64,000 nt of DNA from Hemileia vastatrix. Lineage: Eukaryota; Basidiomycota; Pucciniomycetes; Pucciniales; Zaghouaniaceae. Below, in pieces: positions 34,517-47,018 of this stretch. How positions within the stretch are numbered: the first letter of the stretch is position 1; every line of letters begins with the position of its first letter. The position numbers and the translations under genes are program-made. The notes beneath the pieces are model-generated. The model did no database searches and was not told where the DNA came from. It saw only the letters and a program-made list of their open reading frames with translations. The stretch is taken from assembly GCA_030280995.1 (NCBI GenBank), contig JASXTE010000017.1:8141998-8205997 (forward strand), read 5' to 3'.

Positions 34517-35045
34517 AGTCTTTCAAGACTTTAAACTGAAAACTGTGGACAGTCCATCAAGACTTTAAACTGAAAATTGCAATAAGTCCATCAAGACTTT
34601 AAACTGAGCACTGGAAAGTCCATCAAGACTTTAAACTGAACACTGGTACAGTCCCCCAAGACTACAAACTGAGGATGGTTTAATGGTTGAGTCTTTCAGG
34701 ACTATAAACTGATAATGGGAGTTGGTGTGATTATGGAAGAGGGCATCCAAGGGGGAGTCTCTGAATTTTGTTAAGGCAAGTGTGGGGGTAAATGATGAGC
34801 TGGATGCTCTGTAGGACAGTTACCCCAGAATATTAGTTTGTTTCATTGGGTCTTAAATGTTTTGATCTCTGGTTCTGTCTTTTTGATTTATGTTTTTAGT
34901 CCCCCAAGACTATAAACTGAGCGTTTTTGAGTCCCCCAAGACTATAAACTGAGCGTGTTTGAGTCCCCCAAGACTATAAAATGAGGGCTGTTAGTCCCAC
35001 AAGACTTAAAACTGAGGATTAGTCCCCCAAGACTGTAAACTGAGG
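34517..35045 (-). repeat. RE3A mini-hairpin tandem array, 11 units
   Basis: Units of about 30 bases have the plus-strand form AGTC-N6-GACT followed by TATAAACTGAG or close variants. Starts are near 34517, 34551, 34586, 34617, 34650, 34690, 34899, 34930, 34961, 34991 and 35020. The AGTC and GACT arms are inverted repeats around a CCCCAA-like loop. A GGGGTA/TTACCCC hairpin (34785-34826) sits between units 6 and 7. RE3B has the reverse-complement array at 37459-37856. Confidence 0.85.
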
Positions 35046-35189
35046 AAATTTTTTTATAATGATTGGCTACATTCAGGAAGTCTGGAGAAGTCAAGATATT
35101 GTTTTATTTCTAAGTCAAGAGATTATTAAAGAGTCAGGATGCATAACAGAATCAAGAGATGTGACAAAATGTTCAGCATTAGCCTTGAA

Positions 35190-35646
35190 TTAATGTATGA
35201 GGTTCTTCCTTTTCTCAAGATCCTGTGTGTTCCTAGCAGGTGTGGATTGGAAATAGTTCAATAGGAGATGCTTCTTTTGAGAAGAATGTTGTAGAAATTG
35301 GTCCTTAATGGTTTTCAATGGGTTAGATGGGGGTGTTTTAATGGTTCCCACATTGTCATCATCACTGTCAAGAGGAAAATGAACAGGAAAATTGTCGGAT
35401 TGGAGTTCAGTATACAGAGTTCTGTGTTTACTATCAAATGGACCAGGGATGGTAGAGGTAGTGGTAGTAGTAGTGTGGACACTTTTTTTTGGAGGGTGTA
35501 GATTGTGGACCAGTCTGGGGATCAAGATGGAAGGCCTGGATCATTTGCACTGGTAGAAGGTGGATCAGGTTGTGGAGAAGGCAAAAAAGTTTCAGAGGAC
35601 AATGGACCAGGTCTGAACCAAGTCTTTTTTCTAGAGTGGCAGGTTT
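35190..35646 (-). pseudogene. RE3A antisense gene, part after the zinc-cluster break
   Basis: It begins, at the RE3B junction, with the second half of the zinc cluster (CHSRKKTWF; the Cys before Phe is Trp here), then a Ser/Pro-rich stretch, a frameshift near 35525, and LVHNLHPPKKS to YFQSTPARNTQDLEK. RE3B has LVKKLNPSKKS and YFQSTPARNPQDLEK. The N-terminal part of the same gene lies across RE3B at 48212-48330. The stop at 35190 is followed by non-coding repeats, so an intron or a gene end lies here. Confidence 0.6.
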
Positions 35647-36730
35647 TGTAGACAATCCTATAGTAATAGCTATAGGCCTTGACTAAGGGAGTTGGAGAAA
35701 CCCCAGAGAGAAAATCCCCTGTCCCTTTAGAAAAATATAAGTGAGATTTACATGCTACAGTAAATTGGTTCCTGTTGCTTAAAGCCCCCTTTCCAAAATA
35801 CTTGACTGCTTGATCAGCCAAGAAAGTAGTCTCCAGACAGACTACCAAACCAAAGAACTGAAATGTAGACCAAATTCCACACCAGAGAAAGAAATGATAC
35901 TTGATGTACGTTGCAAATTCACACCAGAGACAGCAATAGTTCTTGATATAGCTTGCAAGACTTCACCAGAGAAAACAGTTGCCAAAGTTGAGTTAAATGA
36001 AGAACTAACCTCGAAACAAACACAGCCAATTGTGGCCAGAAAACATTGAAAACTGAGTGAGTAACAAGGATATCACCTCCAGATGGTTGTATGATAATTA
36101 AGGTTTCCCCGAACTGTCTTATTCACTATCTAAGAGCCCATGCACACCAACAAATTTGGGGTTTCTGAGCGCCAAATTGCATAAAAACCCTCTAGAAACC
36201 CTTCCCAGCCTTCTAGCACTGAGGCGGGCAGCCTTCCTGATTTCGGGAGGCCCGCCTGAGGTGACAGGACAGCCCTGAAGCCAGAAAACCACCAAAAACC
36301 TCCAAAAACACCCAAAATACTTAGAAAAATAAACTATGAATACTAAAACCTTTAAAACACATAATTAAGCCACAACAACATTGGGACATGAAATGTAGAG
36401 AAAAATTAGCCCATTCTAATGGTACTAAGCACTTAACCCTAAGACTTAAGGTTAGCCTGTAAAACATGGAAAACAAAATTAAACAGCTATCTTTTAAAAT
36501 GTAAAATGAGAAATAATCCCCTAAATACTTAGAATATGAAAAATGTCCACAAGACATAAAATATAGAGAAAAACCTGGGCTATCTAATGATAATACCCAC
36601 ATCCCTGCAGTCTCAATATTTGTTAAATAATTCCAGAAAAACACCCAATTATTAAACAATTCCATTTAAGACATATCAAAACAACAACAAACAGACCTAC
36701 AAAGGGCTCCGCCAATGTTGGAAGACCACA
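35647..36730 (-). repeat. RE3B 3' LTR
   Basis: In plus coordinates it runs TGTAGACAATCC to GAAGACCACA, the reverse complement of the RE3A LTR. TCCTCCCTCCAA directly after it (36731-36742) is the minus-strand polypurine tract. Confidence 0.92.
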
Positions 36731-36778
36731 TCCTCCCTCCAATAGAGAATGTCCACATTCTCCTTCATCACAACCACC

Positions 36779-37375
36779 ATGTTCAGCTTCCTCTCCAAAT
36801 CTGCTACTGACATAGGTCCTTGCCAATACTGCATTGACAAAAATCTCATTTGTACCATAACACCTCCAGCTCATCCCTACAGAACCTCCTATGATGCCTG
36901 TCACTCTAGGAAGAAGACTTGTTTCAGACCTGGTCCATTGTCCTCTTCAACATCTTCTTCTCCTCCACAACTTGATCAACCTTCCGCCAGCACCAAAAGA
37001 TCCAGACCATCCATCCTGATCCCTAGACTGGTCAAAAAATTAAACCCTTCAAAAAAGAGCGGCAACTCCGCTACATACACTTGCTCTTCCATCCCTGGTC
37101 CTTCTAATGGTAATCCCAATACTTCTTCATACTGAAATTCAATCTGACCAATTTCCAGTTCATTCCAATCCAGGCAGTGATAATGACTATGTGTGAACCC
37201 TTGAAGAACCCCCACCTAATCCATTGCCAACAATCAAAGACTACTACCAACAACATTCTTCTCAACAGAAGCATCTCATCCTAGATTACTTCCAATCTAC
37301 TCCTGCCAGAAACCCACAGGACCTTGAAAAAGAAAAAACCTCATCCACCAGTTCAAAGCCAATGCTGAACATTTT
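36779..37375 (+). pseudogene. RE3B antisense gene, N-terminal zinc-cluster part
   Basis: Start ATG 36779 in good context (ACCACCATG), kept in RE3A (48330, minus). Residues 15-50 form two Cys groups: CQYCIDKNLIC, then after about 12 residues SYDACHSRKKTC. RE3A has SCEAC at the second group, so the ancestral pattern is C-x2-C-x6-C-x12-C-x2-C-x6-C, like a Zn2Cys6 cluster with the basic half second; here one Cys is Tyr. A Ser/Pro-rich tail follows. A TGA at 37132-37134 and frameshifts separate it from the DYYQQHSSQQKHLILDYFQS block (37240-37300). A DNA-binding role is inferred from the Cys and Lys/Arg pattern only. Confidence 0.6.
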
Positions 37376-37458
37376 TTTACATCTTTTAATTCTTTTCTGT
37401 AATTACTTCTTGCCTGAAAAACTTGATTTAGAAATAAAAATAAATAAAAAAACTCCTC

Positions 37459-37856
37459 ATTTTAAAGTTTTGGGGGACTAATCCTCAGTTTAAAGTCTTG
37501 GGGGACTAACAGCCCTCATTTTATAGTCTTGGGGGACTCAAAAACCCTCACCTTATAGTCTTGGGGGACTCAAAACTTGAATCAAAAATACAGAACCAGA
37601 GATTAAAACATTAAAGACCAAAGAAAAAAACCAGCATTCTGGGGTAACTGTTCTACAGAGCAGCCAGCTCATCAGTTACACCCACACTTGCCTTAAAACC
37701 ATTCAGAGACTCCCCCTTGGATTCCCCCTGCCAGAATCACACCAAATCCACATTATCAGTTTAAAGTCCTGAAGGACTCAACCAACAACCATACTAAGTT
37801 TATAGTATTAGGGGACTGTACCATTTCTCAGCTTAAGGTCTTGATGGACTGCCAGT
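37459..37856 (+). repeat. RE3B mini-hairpin tandem array, about 7 units
   Basis: Here the reverse complement of the RE3A array: CTCAGTTTAAAGTC then TTGGGG then GACT. Four close units lie at 37459-37575 and three more diverged ones at 37757-37856. A GGGGTAACTG hairpin (37641-37682) lies between the two groups, the same arrangement as in RE3A. Confidence 0.82.
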
Positions 37857-37861
37857 GTTCA

Positions 37862-39154
37862 GTATCTTCCCCTCGTTCCAGAAGATAACACTGTTCTATT
37901 CCCAAATCACTCCCAAAAAGACCTGCTTTATCTTCTCAAGAATCTGGTTTTATCTCAGCAACTTTGGACAAATAAGCTTCAAAACCAGCTCCCAGGCTGC
38001 TAGACCACGTCCAGGAAGCCCTCCTAACAAGGGCGGCCTGCCCGCCTTTCCAGAAAGAAAAAATCAGGCTCAAAACTCCCAAATTCAGCCAGATAACAGC
38101 CAAAATACACCATTAAACACCAAAAACTCTACGCAGACACCTCCTAGTGCTCCCAGAGCAATGCGTACACACCAAATTTCTTCCCCAGACAAACCCAAAA
38201 ATTCCAAAAATTCTATAAAACCTGCCAGAGGACCTTCTGAAAATACCAGAGTTTGAAATGCTGCTTCCAAACAAAAATCTCTGGTTACTTTAAGAAGAAA
38301 TAACTACACCTCTCCTCTAGCCGCCAATTATTTCTCTGATGGTTCCCTTTCTTCTAGATCTTCATCCAGAAAATCACAATCAGCTTCCAGGTCACCTTCT
38401 CCTGATCCTTCCTTCAACAACCCTGGTTCTCCACCACCAGTGTCAAACCCAACTGGGCCAAGCAATAATAATATCCACAAAACAGCAGCAGCCCTGCTGC
38501 TCCAACCAGGCCACAGGGAAGCCCTTCTTCTCCTTTATCTTCTCAACACCATTTAGAGAATGATCATGAGAATCCATACCTCTATCTGGTTGATCCTCCT
38601 TCAACACCCATTCAGCTTTCTTCAACAGCTCAAATCCCTCCCACTTACAAATTTGATGAGCTTCCAATCTGTAAGTACCAAATTAATAAATCCAATTTCT
38701 TTAACAGAGAAAGATTACTGATCTAATTATTCTGTGTAGTTGGAACCCTGCCTCCTGAAACTAAAATTGGGATTGGACAACCTCTATAAACTACCTTAAC
38801 GCTGGTTTAAGCCGACATGAAACAACACATAAGCATGATGTGTATAAACATGCTTAAGAACTTGCCCTTAATGGTCCATTGAATGACTTTGAAAAGAATC
38901 TGAGGAAAAAGCTCCTTGATGACAACTGGGAGATTCCTAGAATGATCAAGCACACCTTCAAACACTTGATCCCCGCTTCTTCCACTTCTTCCCAAAAATT
39001 ACCTTCCACTCCAGTACCTGACCATTACAATCTATATACTCTTTCCAGCCACCTACACCACAAAGAACACAGTTCTTCTTCCAATCCTAACAAAAATCAA
39101 AAACACCACCATAATCTGGACCAACCTCCAGAGGCTTCTTCTTCCAGACATTAA
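37862..39154 (+). pseudogene. RE3B antisense gene, middle and C-terminal part
   Basis: Low-complexity Ser/Pro/Gln region (KKNQAQN-like blocks near 38060-38120) aligned with RE3A, then a likely intron (GTAAGT near 38670 to ACAG near 38707), VGTPPPETKIG near 38740, and the C-terminal helix-rich block FEKNLRKKLLDDNWEIPRM near 38890, ending SSSRH-stop at 39152-39154. The second Cys-rich module of RE3A is missing here, probably deleted. Frames change several times, so it is broken. Conservation of the C-terminal block in both copies argues that the locus was coding. No known family recognised. Confidence 0.55.
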
Positions 39155-39224
39155 AATAAACAAGAAATAAATAAATAAGTCGCTAAATAGAAAGAACAAT
39201 AATAATTAACAGAAATATATATAT

Positions 39225-39339
39225 ATAATTTTTTTATATTTATTATATTTTATTTATTTATTTATTTTCTTTTATTTTTTATTTAATTTAATTTAATTTA
39301 ATTTAATTTATTTTTATTTTTATTTTAAACTACTAACAT
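39225..39339. repeat. imperfect T/A-rich microsatellite in RE3B
   Basis: TTTATTTATT and TTTAA runs, short and irregular, at the position of the RE3A hexanucleotide array. Confidence 0.75.
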
Positions 39340-40486
39340 ACTAAAAAAAACTTGAATATAAATAACAAAATTAACCAAAAATATGAGAGTTGAAAAAATA
39401 AAATGAAATGAATAATAATAATAACGTGAGAAAAATTATAGTTACTAATGGTATCCCCCAGTTAATTGATGAGCTGATCCCCTGATACGTTACCCACATC
39501 CAAGTGCACCTTGATGTGGATACAATGTTCAATAATTTTTAAATGAATTGAAATAAAAAATAAAGATGAGATAAATAGAAATTGAGAGAATAATAAGAAA
39601 AAGAAAGTAAGAAAATAGCATTGCCCGGTTAATTGATGAGCCTTTCCCAACCAATGCTTTCCCACATCCAGGTGACCCTGATGTGGTAACACCATATAAT
39701 ATGATTTTGTGATTTTTCCCTTTTTATATCCTAATAACTCCCATAAATAAATTAGAGGAAAAAAAGATAAAACTACTATCTAAACATAGACACAAAATTA
39801 AAGAAAAGAAAAAGAAAAGAAACCCAGCTCCATAGAAAGTCCAGTCCAAGGAAATGATCACTTGGTGGGCTCCCTCCAATAAGTAAAAATAATGGGAGAC
39901 CACCAGTGATCCCCCACTAACCCAAATAGACAAAAGAAGCCTTTCCCAAGCCAGTAAGCTAGTGTAAAGTCATAGTGGACTTGAAACCTGAATAACAAAA
40001 ACCAGAACTAGGATTCAACTAGGACAAACAGAATACTTGAAACCGAAATTATGGGGTAACTGTTCTAAAGAGCAGCCAGCTCATCAGTCACCCCCACACT
40101 TGCCAAAATAAAATCTAGAAGCACCCCCTGGGTAACTTCCAACAAAACACAAAATCCAACAAATTAAACCAAAACAAATAAGTTTGAAGAGTCTAGCACT
40201 TGAATACCAAAAGAGTTTCCAGTTTAAAGTCATAGAAGTCTAAAACCTGTGAAGAAAAACCAATAATATGGTTCAACCAAATTAAGAGAAAATTTTGAAA
40301 ATAGACAATCTGGGGTAACTGTTTATAGAGCAGCTAGCCCATCAGTCACCCCCACACTTTCCAAAAGAAAATCTGAAAGCCCCACCCATGGGTACCTTCT
40401 AACAAAAAGTTTCCAAAAAAACAGATGCATAGCATCACAAAAATTCAAAATTAAAGAATGGTCCATAGTTTACCCTCATTGCAGAG
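39340..40486 (-). other. RE3B hairpin-rich tail
   Basis: Equivalent of 30606-31730. It has AGCATTG/CAATGCT (39617-39658), CCACATC/GATGTGG (39662-39686), a GGTATC/GATAC pair near 39450-39488, and two GGGGTAACTG hairpins (40053-40095 and 40312-40352). No coding frame supported. Confidence 0.7.
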
Positions 40487-41925
40487 TCAATCTTCTTCAC
40501 TTTTAGTGCACCTAGGAAAAAATTCCTTCACCTGATCTTCAGCCACTCTCTTCTTTAAGACTGCACCATCTAACTCCTCCAAAACATAAGAACCTCCAGA
40601 CACCTGAGATCTGACTCTGTAAGGTCCATTCCATCTGTCAGCAAACATCTTTCCCCACTGACTCTTCAAACTTCTATTATACACCAAAACCAAACAGCCA
40701 GGTTTCAAGGGATTCCTGAGTCTATGAGCCAACTTCTTCTCCCAGTATCTGACTGATTGATTTCTTATCTTCATCATTCTAGAGTATGCCTTCTCTTGAA
40801 ATTCCTCTCTACATTCCAACTGTTTCATCCTGGAACAGACCAAATCTTCTGTTGAGCATATATAATCCCATTCAATTCCAAGATAAAAGACCACTTCCAA
40901 GTCCACCGGTAGAACAGCTTTCTGCCCAAAAACTAATTTATTAGGGGAATAGCCAGTTGTCCTTTTCACAGTGACCCTATCAGAAAATAACACCAAGGGT
41001 AAATAATGCCTCCATTTTTCAGCACCATCTCCACACATTTTCACCAAAGCATTTTTGATAACTTTATGGCCTCTTTCAACCATTCCTTTGGCTTTAGGAT
41101 AATATGGGGTAGCCACTCTGACTTTAGAACCAATACTTTCCACAGCTTCTTTAAATTCAGCTCCAAAATCTGGCCTGCCATCAACAATTACCAACTTCAT
41201 CAATCCATACCTAAACACCCATTCTTAAAATATTTTGCCACATTTTTGGCAGTCAAATTTACCACAACCCAACCAGACAAATTATCACTGGAAACAATCA
41301 AGTATTTATGCCTGCCCTCTTTAATATGGACAGCATACAAACTGACTCTTCCAAACATATTTGTCTCACCAGTAGCATGGCCAACCTCTTTAGCTTTCAA
41401 ATGACTTCTTCTTTGACATTCTTCACAAGATTGAACCCATCCCCTGCACAGCCAACTTCATACCTGGCTACCAAAATCTATCTGCTACTCTTCTATAAGT
41501 CTCCCCAAAGCCTCTATGACCAAGATCTTTATGCAAAGACTTCAAAACTAATTCTTGACTATCCTTCTGAGTCACCACCACTTGAGGATTTGGATGTCTC
41601 CTCCTCAAAAACCTCCTTCCTGACACATAAAATCCAGGACTCTTCTTCTTGATTGCCACCCAAGTATCATCATCACAAGTATCTGGCCTTTCTAAGGCTA
41701 ACAGATATTCAACCATAATAAAATAAAACCCAATCTGACCCCAGGACTCATCTTCAAAATCCAACAAAACAATATCCAAGGGTACAAACCTGGCATCAAA
41801 ATCTCCAGTGTACACATGAGCAACACAACCGGCCCATCCAGGACACCAATACATACCCTTTGGCACCTCCTTTTTCTTCCACTGAATCTTTTGAGAATCC
41901 AGTTCACCAACAAAAACACCATTCT
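40487..41925 (-). pseudogene. RE3B integrase
   Basis: Acidic linker, then the zinc domain (HKDLGHRGFGETYRR, CEECQRRS), the core and an SH3-like C-terminus (FADRWNGPYRVRSQV) ending KSEED. The first catalytic Asp is replaced: RE3A reads LDAVHI, here LYAVHI (TAT at 41335-41337). The second (VDGRPDF) and the Glu (GMVERGH) remain. Stops and shifts near 41470 and 41220 divide it into three open stretches. It should be inactive. Confidence 0.83.
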
Positions 41926-43708
41926 CTAATTTTGAGCCATCCCAAACAACAGCCCCATCTTCATCAACAAAAACATCCTGATCACCAGAATAAAGATCAG
42001 AACCATCCAGTTACCTTCTTGGTGGAGGCTAGAACAATCATCCAGTTTAGCCTCTTGGGGGAGTAGAGAAAAATCTTCAGCAACCTTTGCACTGGCCCTA
42101 ACCACTGGAGCATCTTCATCAAATTCTTCAGAATCAGAATCATAATCTGTGGGTGGTCTTCTTGATAATCTATCTGTCATCATAAAAGTCTTACCTGGCT
42201 TGTGCACCAGGTCAAAAGAAAAATGTTTAATAAATGCCACCCACCTAGTCATTGGAGCATTTGGAAGACAAGGTGTGTTGATCATTTGAACCAGAGATTT
42301 AGCATCCACCTGAAGCTCAAAATGCTGCTCCCAAAAAAGGGTTTGTAGCTTCTTCAAAATTTTTGCTACACCACACAATTCCAACTTTGGCTGAGAATAC
42401 CTAGATCCCACCTCATTAAAAACTACAGACTCATACCTTACTGGCCTGACCTTCCCAGCTTTATCTTCCTGAGACAAAACTGCACCAGCAGCAACATAAC
42501 TTGAGTCCACCGCCAGATAAATTTTTCCAGCTTCCCTTCCAGAATCCAACTTGTTAAGAATGATATCTTTGCCTACCACCTTCTTCAATTTCTGAAAAGC
42601 CTCTTCACACTCTTCAGTCCATACCCACTCCACATCTTTCTTGGTCAACCTTCTCAAGGGTGAAGCCTACAAAGAAAAATCTTTAATAAAAATCCTGACG
42701 TACACAAAAACTCCCAAAATTCCCCTAACTTCATTAGTATTTTTGAGCCTTGGCCATGACTGAATTTTATTAACTTTCTTCTTTGCCATAATCCTACCCT
42801 TCTTACATACAACATGACCCAGAATTTTCAGAGTAGGAACAAAACATCAATAAATTGGACCCAGAAATTTTCAAACCAGCCTCTTCAATCATAAACAATA
42901 GTCTCTCTAAATTAATTGCATATTTACAAGAAAATCTTCTTATACCTGGGTTCTCCTTCAGCACTTCATTTCCATAATCAGTGGAGGGTCCTTTAATTCC
43001 ACTGTCATCAATTAAAATAACAGCATGAGTCGGAACCCCATCCTGTAAAATCCAAGACATTTGAGCTTGGTATACTGCTACTAAATTAGTTGCTCCTTGA
43101 GGCAACCTAGTAAGCTGAAATCTTCCCAGAGGAGTCTCAAATGTTGTGAGTAGCCGTGAATCAGTATGAAGTTCACTTTCATCATAACTGCCCATAATAT
43201 CTCCCAAACCATAACATACCCTTCCAGCAAAAGCTTCCACAAAGTCTTCAGCACTTGGTGGCATCTCTGCATCCTTGATAGTGACTCTATTGAATGCACT
43301 AAGATCATGCACCACCCTCAACTTCCCATCTTTTTTCTTAACACAGAAAACTGGACTTAAGTAACTAGATGTTGATTGTTCATACAATCCTGTCCTGACA
43401 CCTTCTTTATTAATCTCCACAAAATCATCCCTAATAGCAGCTGGGATTGGAATAGGTTTGATTTTCCAAGGTTCATGACAAACCACAGGAATCAATTGAG
43501 GTTCCCCATAAGAGTGTTTCAACACACCCCTTTCCTCTTCAACATATGCCACCGCTTTCTGCCTGAGCACAATAACATGCAACAACAACTTCTTTTTCTC
43601 ATCAGACAACCACCCATCAGGACCAAAATTAACAACTTTCAACCTTTCCACAGTTTCCAAGCGGTTTCCACAAAATCAGGAGGATTCTTCACCAGAGGAG
43701 TACAGTAA
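41926..43708 (-). pseudogene. RE3B reverse transcriptase and RNase H
   Basis: RT open from about 43660: SSYLSPVFCVKKKDGKLRVV, HDLSAFNRVTIKDAEMPP, GLGDIMGSYDE, FETPLGRFQL and the active site LIDD (near 43010). A frameshift near 42840 and a TAG near 42670 separate it from the RNase H stretch (42657-41926; AVDSSYVAAGAVL, LQVDAKSLVQMINTP). The acidic linker has the LLPQEAKLDD repeat. This copy supplies the unmutated codons used to read the RE3A stops. Confidence 0.85.
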
Positions 43709-44678
43709 GGATCTCTTGATAACCGAGGTCTTTACAAAGGAGGATTCAAAACCACAGGCATAGGCTCATTGACAGGCCTAATCTTTTGTGCTACCTTCTT
43801 CTACTTTGTAGCTCCAATGTCAACTTGAGGGATCTTTAGTATGTCTTAACCACCAGACCTGGAGCAAAAACCAAGGGTTTCCCCATTGCTTCCATGTGTG
43901 GCCAGGTAATGTCTTTGAAAGGCATAGAAGAAACCCTAGCGGTGCACAATTGGGAGGACTTACTTTTAGACCACAATCTCACCACTCCACAGCTTTTCCG
44001 CAATTCCACTTCTTTTTCCTCACTTCCATCTTCCAAATCTTCAAATCTTGATTCATCTTCTGAATCACATCTTCTGAAATTATGCAGTTTATCCTCATGC
44101 CAGAGGTTTAACAATTGATCTTGACGGTCTTCTTTCTTCAAAAATTTGTGCAGTTCAATCTCATGCTGGAGGCCCAAAAATTGATCTTGATGATCTTTTC
44201 TTCTTTTTTAACTATCTTCAGATTTTTTTTTTGCTTTTCCTCAGTTATCTTGAAATTTTTATCTTCTTTTCTTGAGTTTTCTTCTGTCCTACAAAAATAA
44301 CCAGGAATTTCCCCAATGCTCACAGATGTGGCCATGGTAATGTTTTTGAAAGGCGTAGAAGAAAACCTAGCGGTGTAAAATTAGGAGGACTTACTTTTAG
44401 ACCTAAATATCACTGCTCTAAGACTTTTCTGCATATCTTTCAATAAAGATATATAACCAATCTTCATTTTTGAACTTGAATTAAAAATAATTGAAAATCT
44501 TGAGAGAGAGAAGATACTTGATAAAAAACATGAAGAATACTTCCAGAGAAGAGAAAAATTAAAAAGAGAAAGTTGAAAATCCACTTGGTATATCTCCAAG
44601 GGAGCTGACCTACTACGACCTGGGATTTTCTCATCTTCGGGAGAGGTTGTAGAACTAGGGCAATCAGCCCTTATTACT
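43709..44678 (-). other. RE3B protease-RT linker with duplicated modules
   Basis: It contains both copies of the module that translates as VVRLWSKSKSSQLCTARVSS (44020-43860 and 44440-44290) and the Glu/Lys-rich part with HEIELHKF and HEDKLHNF repeats. Same order as in RE3A. No enzyme motif. Confidence 0.65.
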
Positions 44679-45413
44679 CTAAAAAAGACAGACTCTCACT
44701 AGAGCCTGAGTCACACTCCAAAAAACCAGAGGCGGCACCCACTTCTTTTCTTCTCCTACAACAATCCATGCACTGACACATTGAAGACAACCAGGCCTGG
44801 TCTCCCAAAAATCATCTCTAGGAGATGACAACCTCATGTGAAGCCTCCTCTCATCTTCACCGGTCAATTCCAAACTGTTAACCAATTCTTGCCTGGATAA
44901 CCATCAAGAATGGTCCACCCAAAACAGTTTTTACATTACCTTTGGCATTGTTAAAATGAACCTTTCCAGAGGATCGACCAACATACAGCTTTACAAATTC
45001 AGCTGTCCCAATCAACTCAGTGACATGGCCACCAATTCCTGTCTTGATGGGAAGGCCCAGATGAGTAGCCTCAAACAAAGTAATCATGTTAATCTGAGAA
45101 CCTGAATCAACCAATGCCCTTGCCTCCCTGTCATTCAGAGTGAAATTGACATAACCCAGAGGAGCAGAAAAATGAGTTTCCAACCCCTCAAAAAACTTCT
45201 CAACAGAATCACAGATGTATTCCAACTCCCCAGAAGAAACCCTTCTCCTGGTCAACAACAATTTTTATTGTCTATCAGCCAACCCAGGACTGATAGCGTA
45301 CAATTCCCCATAAGAAAGGGAAAAATGACCCTGATTCATTTTTTCCAGAACCAACTCCATAAAATTAGATTGGCCAGAAACTACTGGCCTCTCAAAGTGA
45401 GCCCTTGGCTTCA
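44679..45413 (-). pseudogene. RE3B aspartic protease
   Basis: Open from about 45261 with LGYVNFTLNDREARALVDSG (DSGSQ near 45105), FEATHLGLPIKTGIGGH and VLGGPFLM. Frame lost after QARIG near 44880; the ELTGEDERRLHMRL block follows in another frame to 44679. Upstream, a one-base loss near 45420 (RE3A ACCAAG, here ACAAG) separates it from gag. Confidence 0.8.
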
Positions 45414-47018
45414 CTACCTTGTCCTAGAAATATCCTGAGGACCAGAACCACATACAGATTTTCCATCAAAAGGAATCAAACCAGATCCCTCACCAGCACC
45501 TCCAACTCCAGCAGGCTTTGGAAATGAAGCCAAAGGGACATCCTCCTCTGAGTCAGAATAAACATCCATTGGAATTAGCTCACCATTCATGTCCAATGCA
45601 CCAAAACTGGGGGGGGCCATATCAGCAATCCCCTTCTTCATGTTGTACAGCTCCTCTTTGCTGTACTTCCTCCTGGCTGAACTCAGCTTAGGATCCACCT
45701 TTGAAGCCTTAGGCTTTGGTTGGGCCTGAGAACTGCTCTTAGGCATTCCCACCTTTCCAGCTTCAACATAATAGACACCAGCCAAGCATTCACCACTTGA
45801 CTTTCCTCCAGAAGAATACAACTCCAACCAACCAAAAGAAGTAGAAAAAGAGACTTTATTAACCTCCTTCCCTTTTCCCTTGACATCTTCATCTGCCTTT
45901 GCAGAAGACCTCCCCTGATCAGGGATCTCCTCAAACCTTGGCCTCCTCTGATTGAGACCATTTCTTCTCCTGACCAAATCAAGAGGAGCCTGCCCCTCAC
46001 TGGGCTTCACAAATGAACCATCAGGGAATTTGAACACCCTGCTTTCAAACTCCACCTTTCCTTCTGACACATCTATGTTCAGAGCCCAAAAATCATTGGA
46101 CTTGTACCCCCTCCTGCTGCAATACAAACAGACCCAAGTATCACTCATACCAGCCCTCCTGTCAAACTCTCTAGGCTGAGAAGAAGCCCTATTGACCTTC
46201 TTAGCCTCCTGAACAAAAATATGTAGCTGTTTTGTCAGATCTGCCAACTGCCTCACCACTGTGTCCCTCTCCTGCTTGGGAACATTGACCATATTCTTCT
46301 CTTCCTTCTTCACCCTACTCTCCTTTTCAGCCAAAGCCTCACTGACTTTTCTGACATACTTAGCACACCCCTCTTGATAGGTTTTCCACAGACAACAGCT
46401 TCAAATGGGCCTCCACAGCCTCATTCACTTGTCCAAGGCAGGAAAATTCTGATCCCCATTTGAAAGAGTCTTCATCAAGTCCTTCCTTGACAACTCCTTT
46501 GACACAACCATCCTGACATCTATATCCAGGGCAGACCAAAAAACATCTTTGGCAGAATTTTCATGTGCCAGCTCCTCCACTTCCACCAAATATTATACCA
46601 CAGGATCAAATTTCAGCAGAAACTTCCTGTAACTAAGTAAGTTACCAACACCACCATAAGACTGCCATTCACTGACATCCTTTTTCAGATCCATCATAGT
46701 GAACCTGACACCCCATCTATCCAACATTTCCCTACACAACAACTTCAAATTCCTCTTCTTGTAGCCAGACATGGCCACAACCTCCTTCTCCACTGCCATA
46801 TCACCAATGAAGAAAATGATCTGCTTCACCAATTCCAGGTAAGAAGCACCATCCACACCAGCAGCAGTTTTATATTTCTCCTGAAACCACTTCACATCTT
46901 TCAAATTAAACTTGGTACCATCCTAAGTTTTAATCCTAACACACTCCCTAACCATCAAAGCAGGAGGACCTTCCCCCCCACTGACATTCACCACAGGAAT
47001 AGATGAAGCAGAAGCCAT
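45414..47018 (-). pseudogene. RE3B gag
   Basis: Start ATG 47018 (MASASSIPVV). It has the KTAAGVDGASYLELVKQIIF block and the knuckle-like CLYCSRRGYKSNDF, with Tyr for the His of RE3A. Open stretches 46904-46593 and 46334-45414 are separated by shifts and stops. It has one copy of the segment duplicated in RE3A. Ends with a frame loss near 45420. Confidence 0.8.

Noticed and set aside
34517..35045. CRISPR-like array
   Set aside because: Units are short, variable and self-complementary, spacing is irregular and there are no cas genes; the context is a eukaryotic retroelement.
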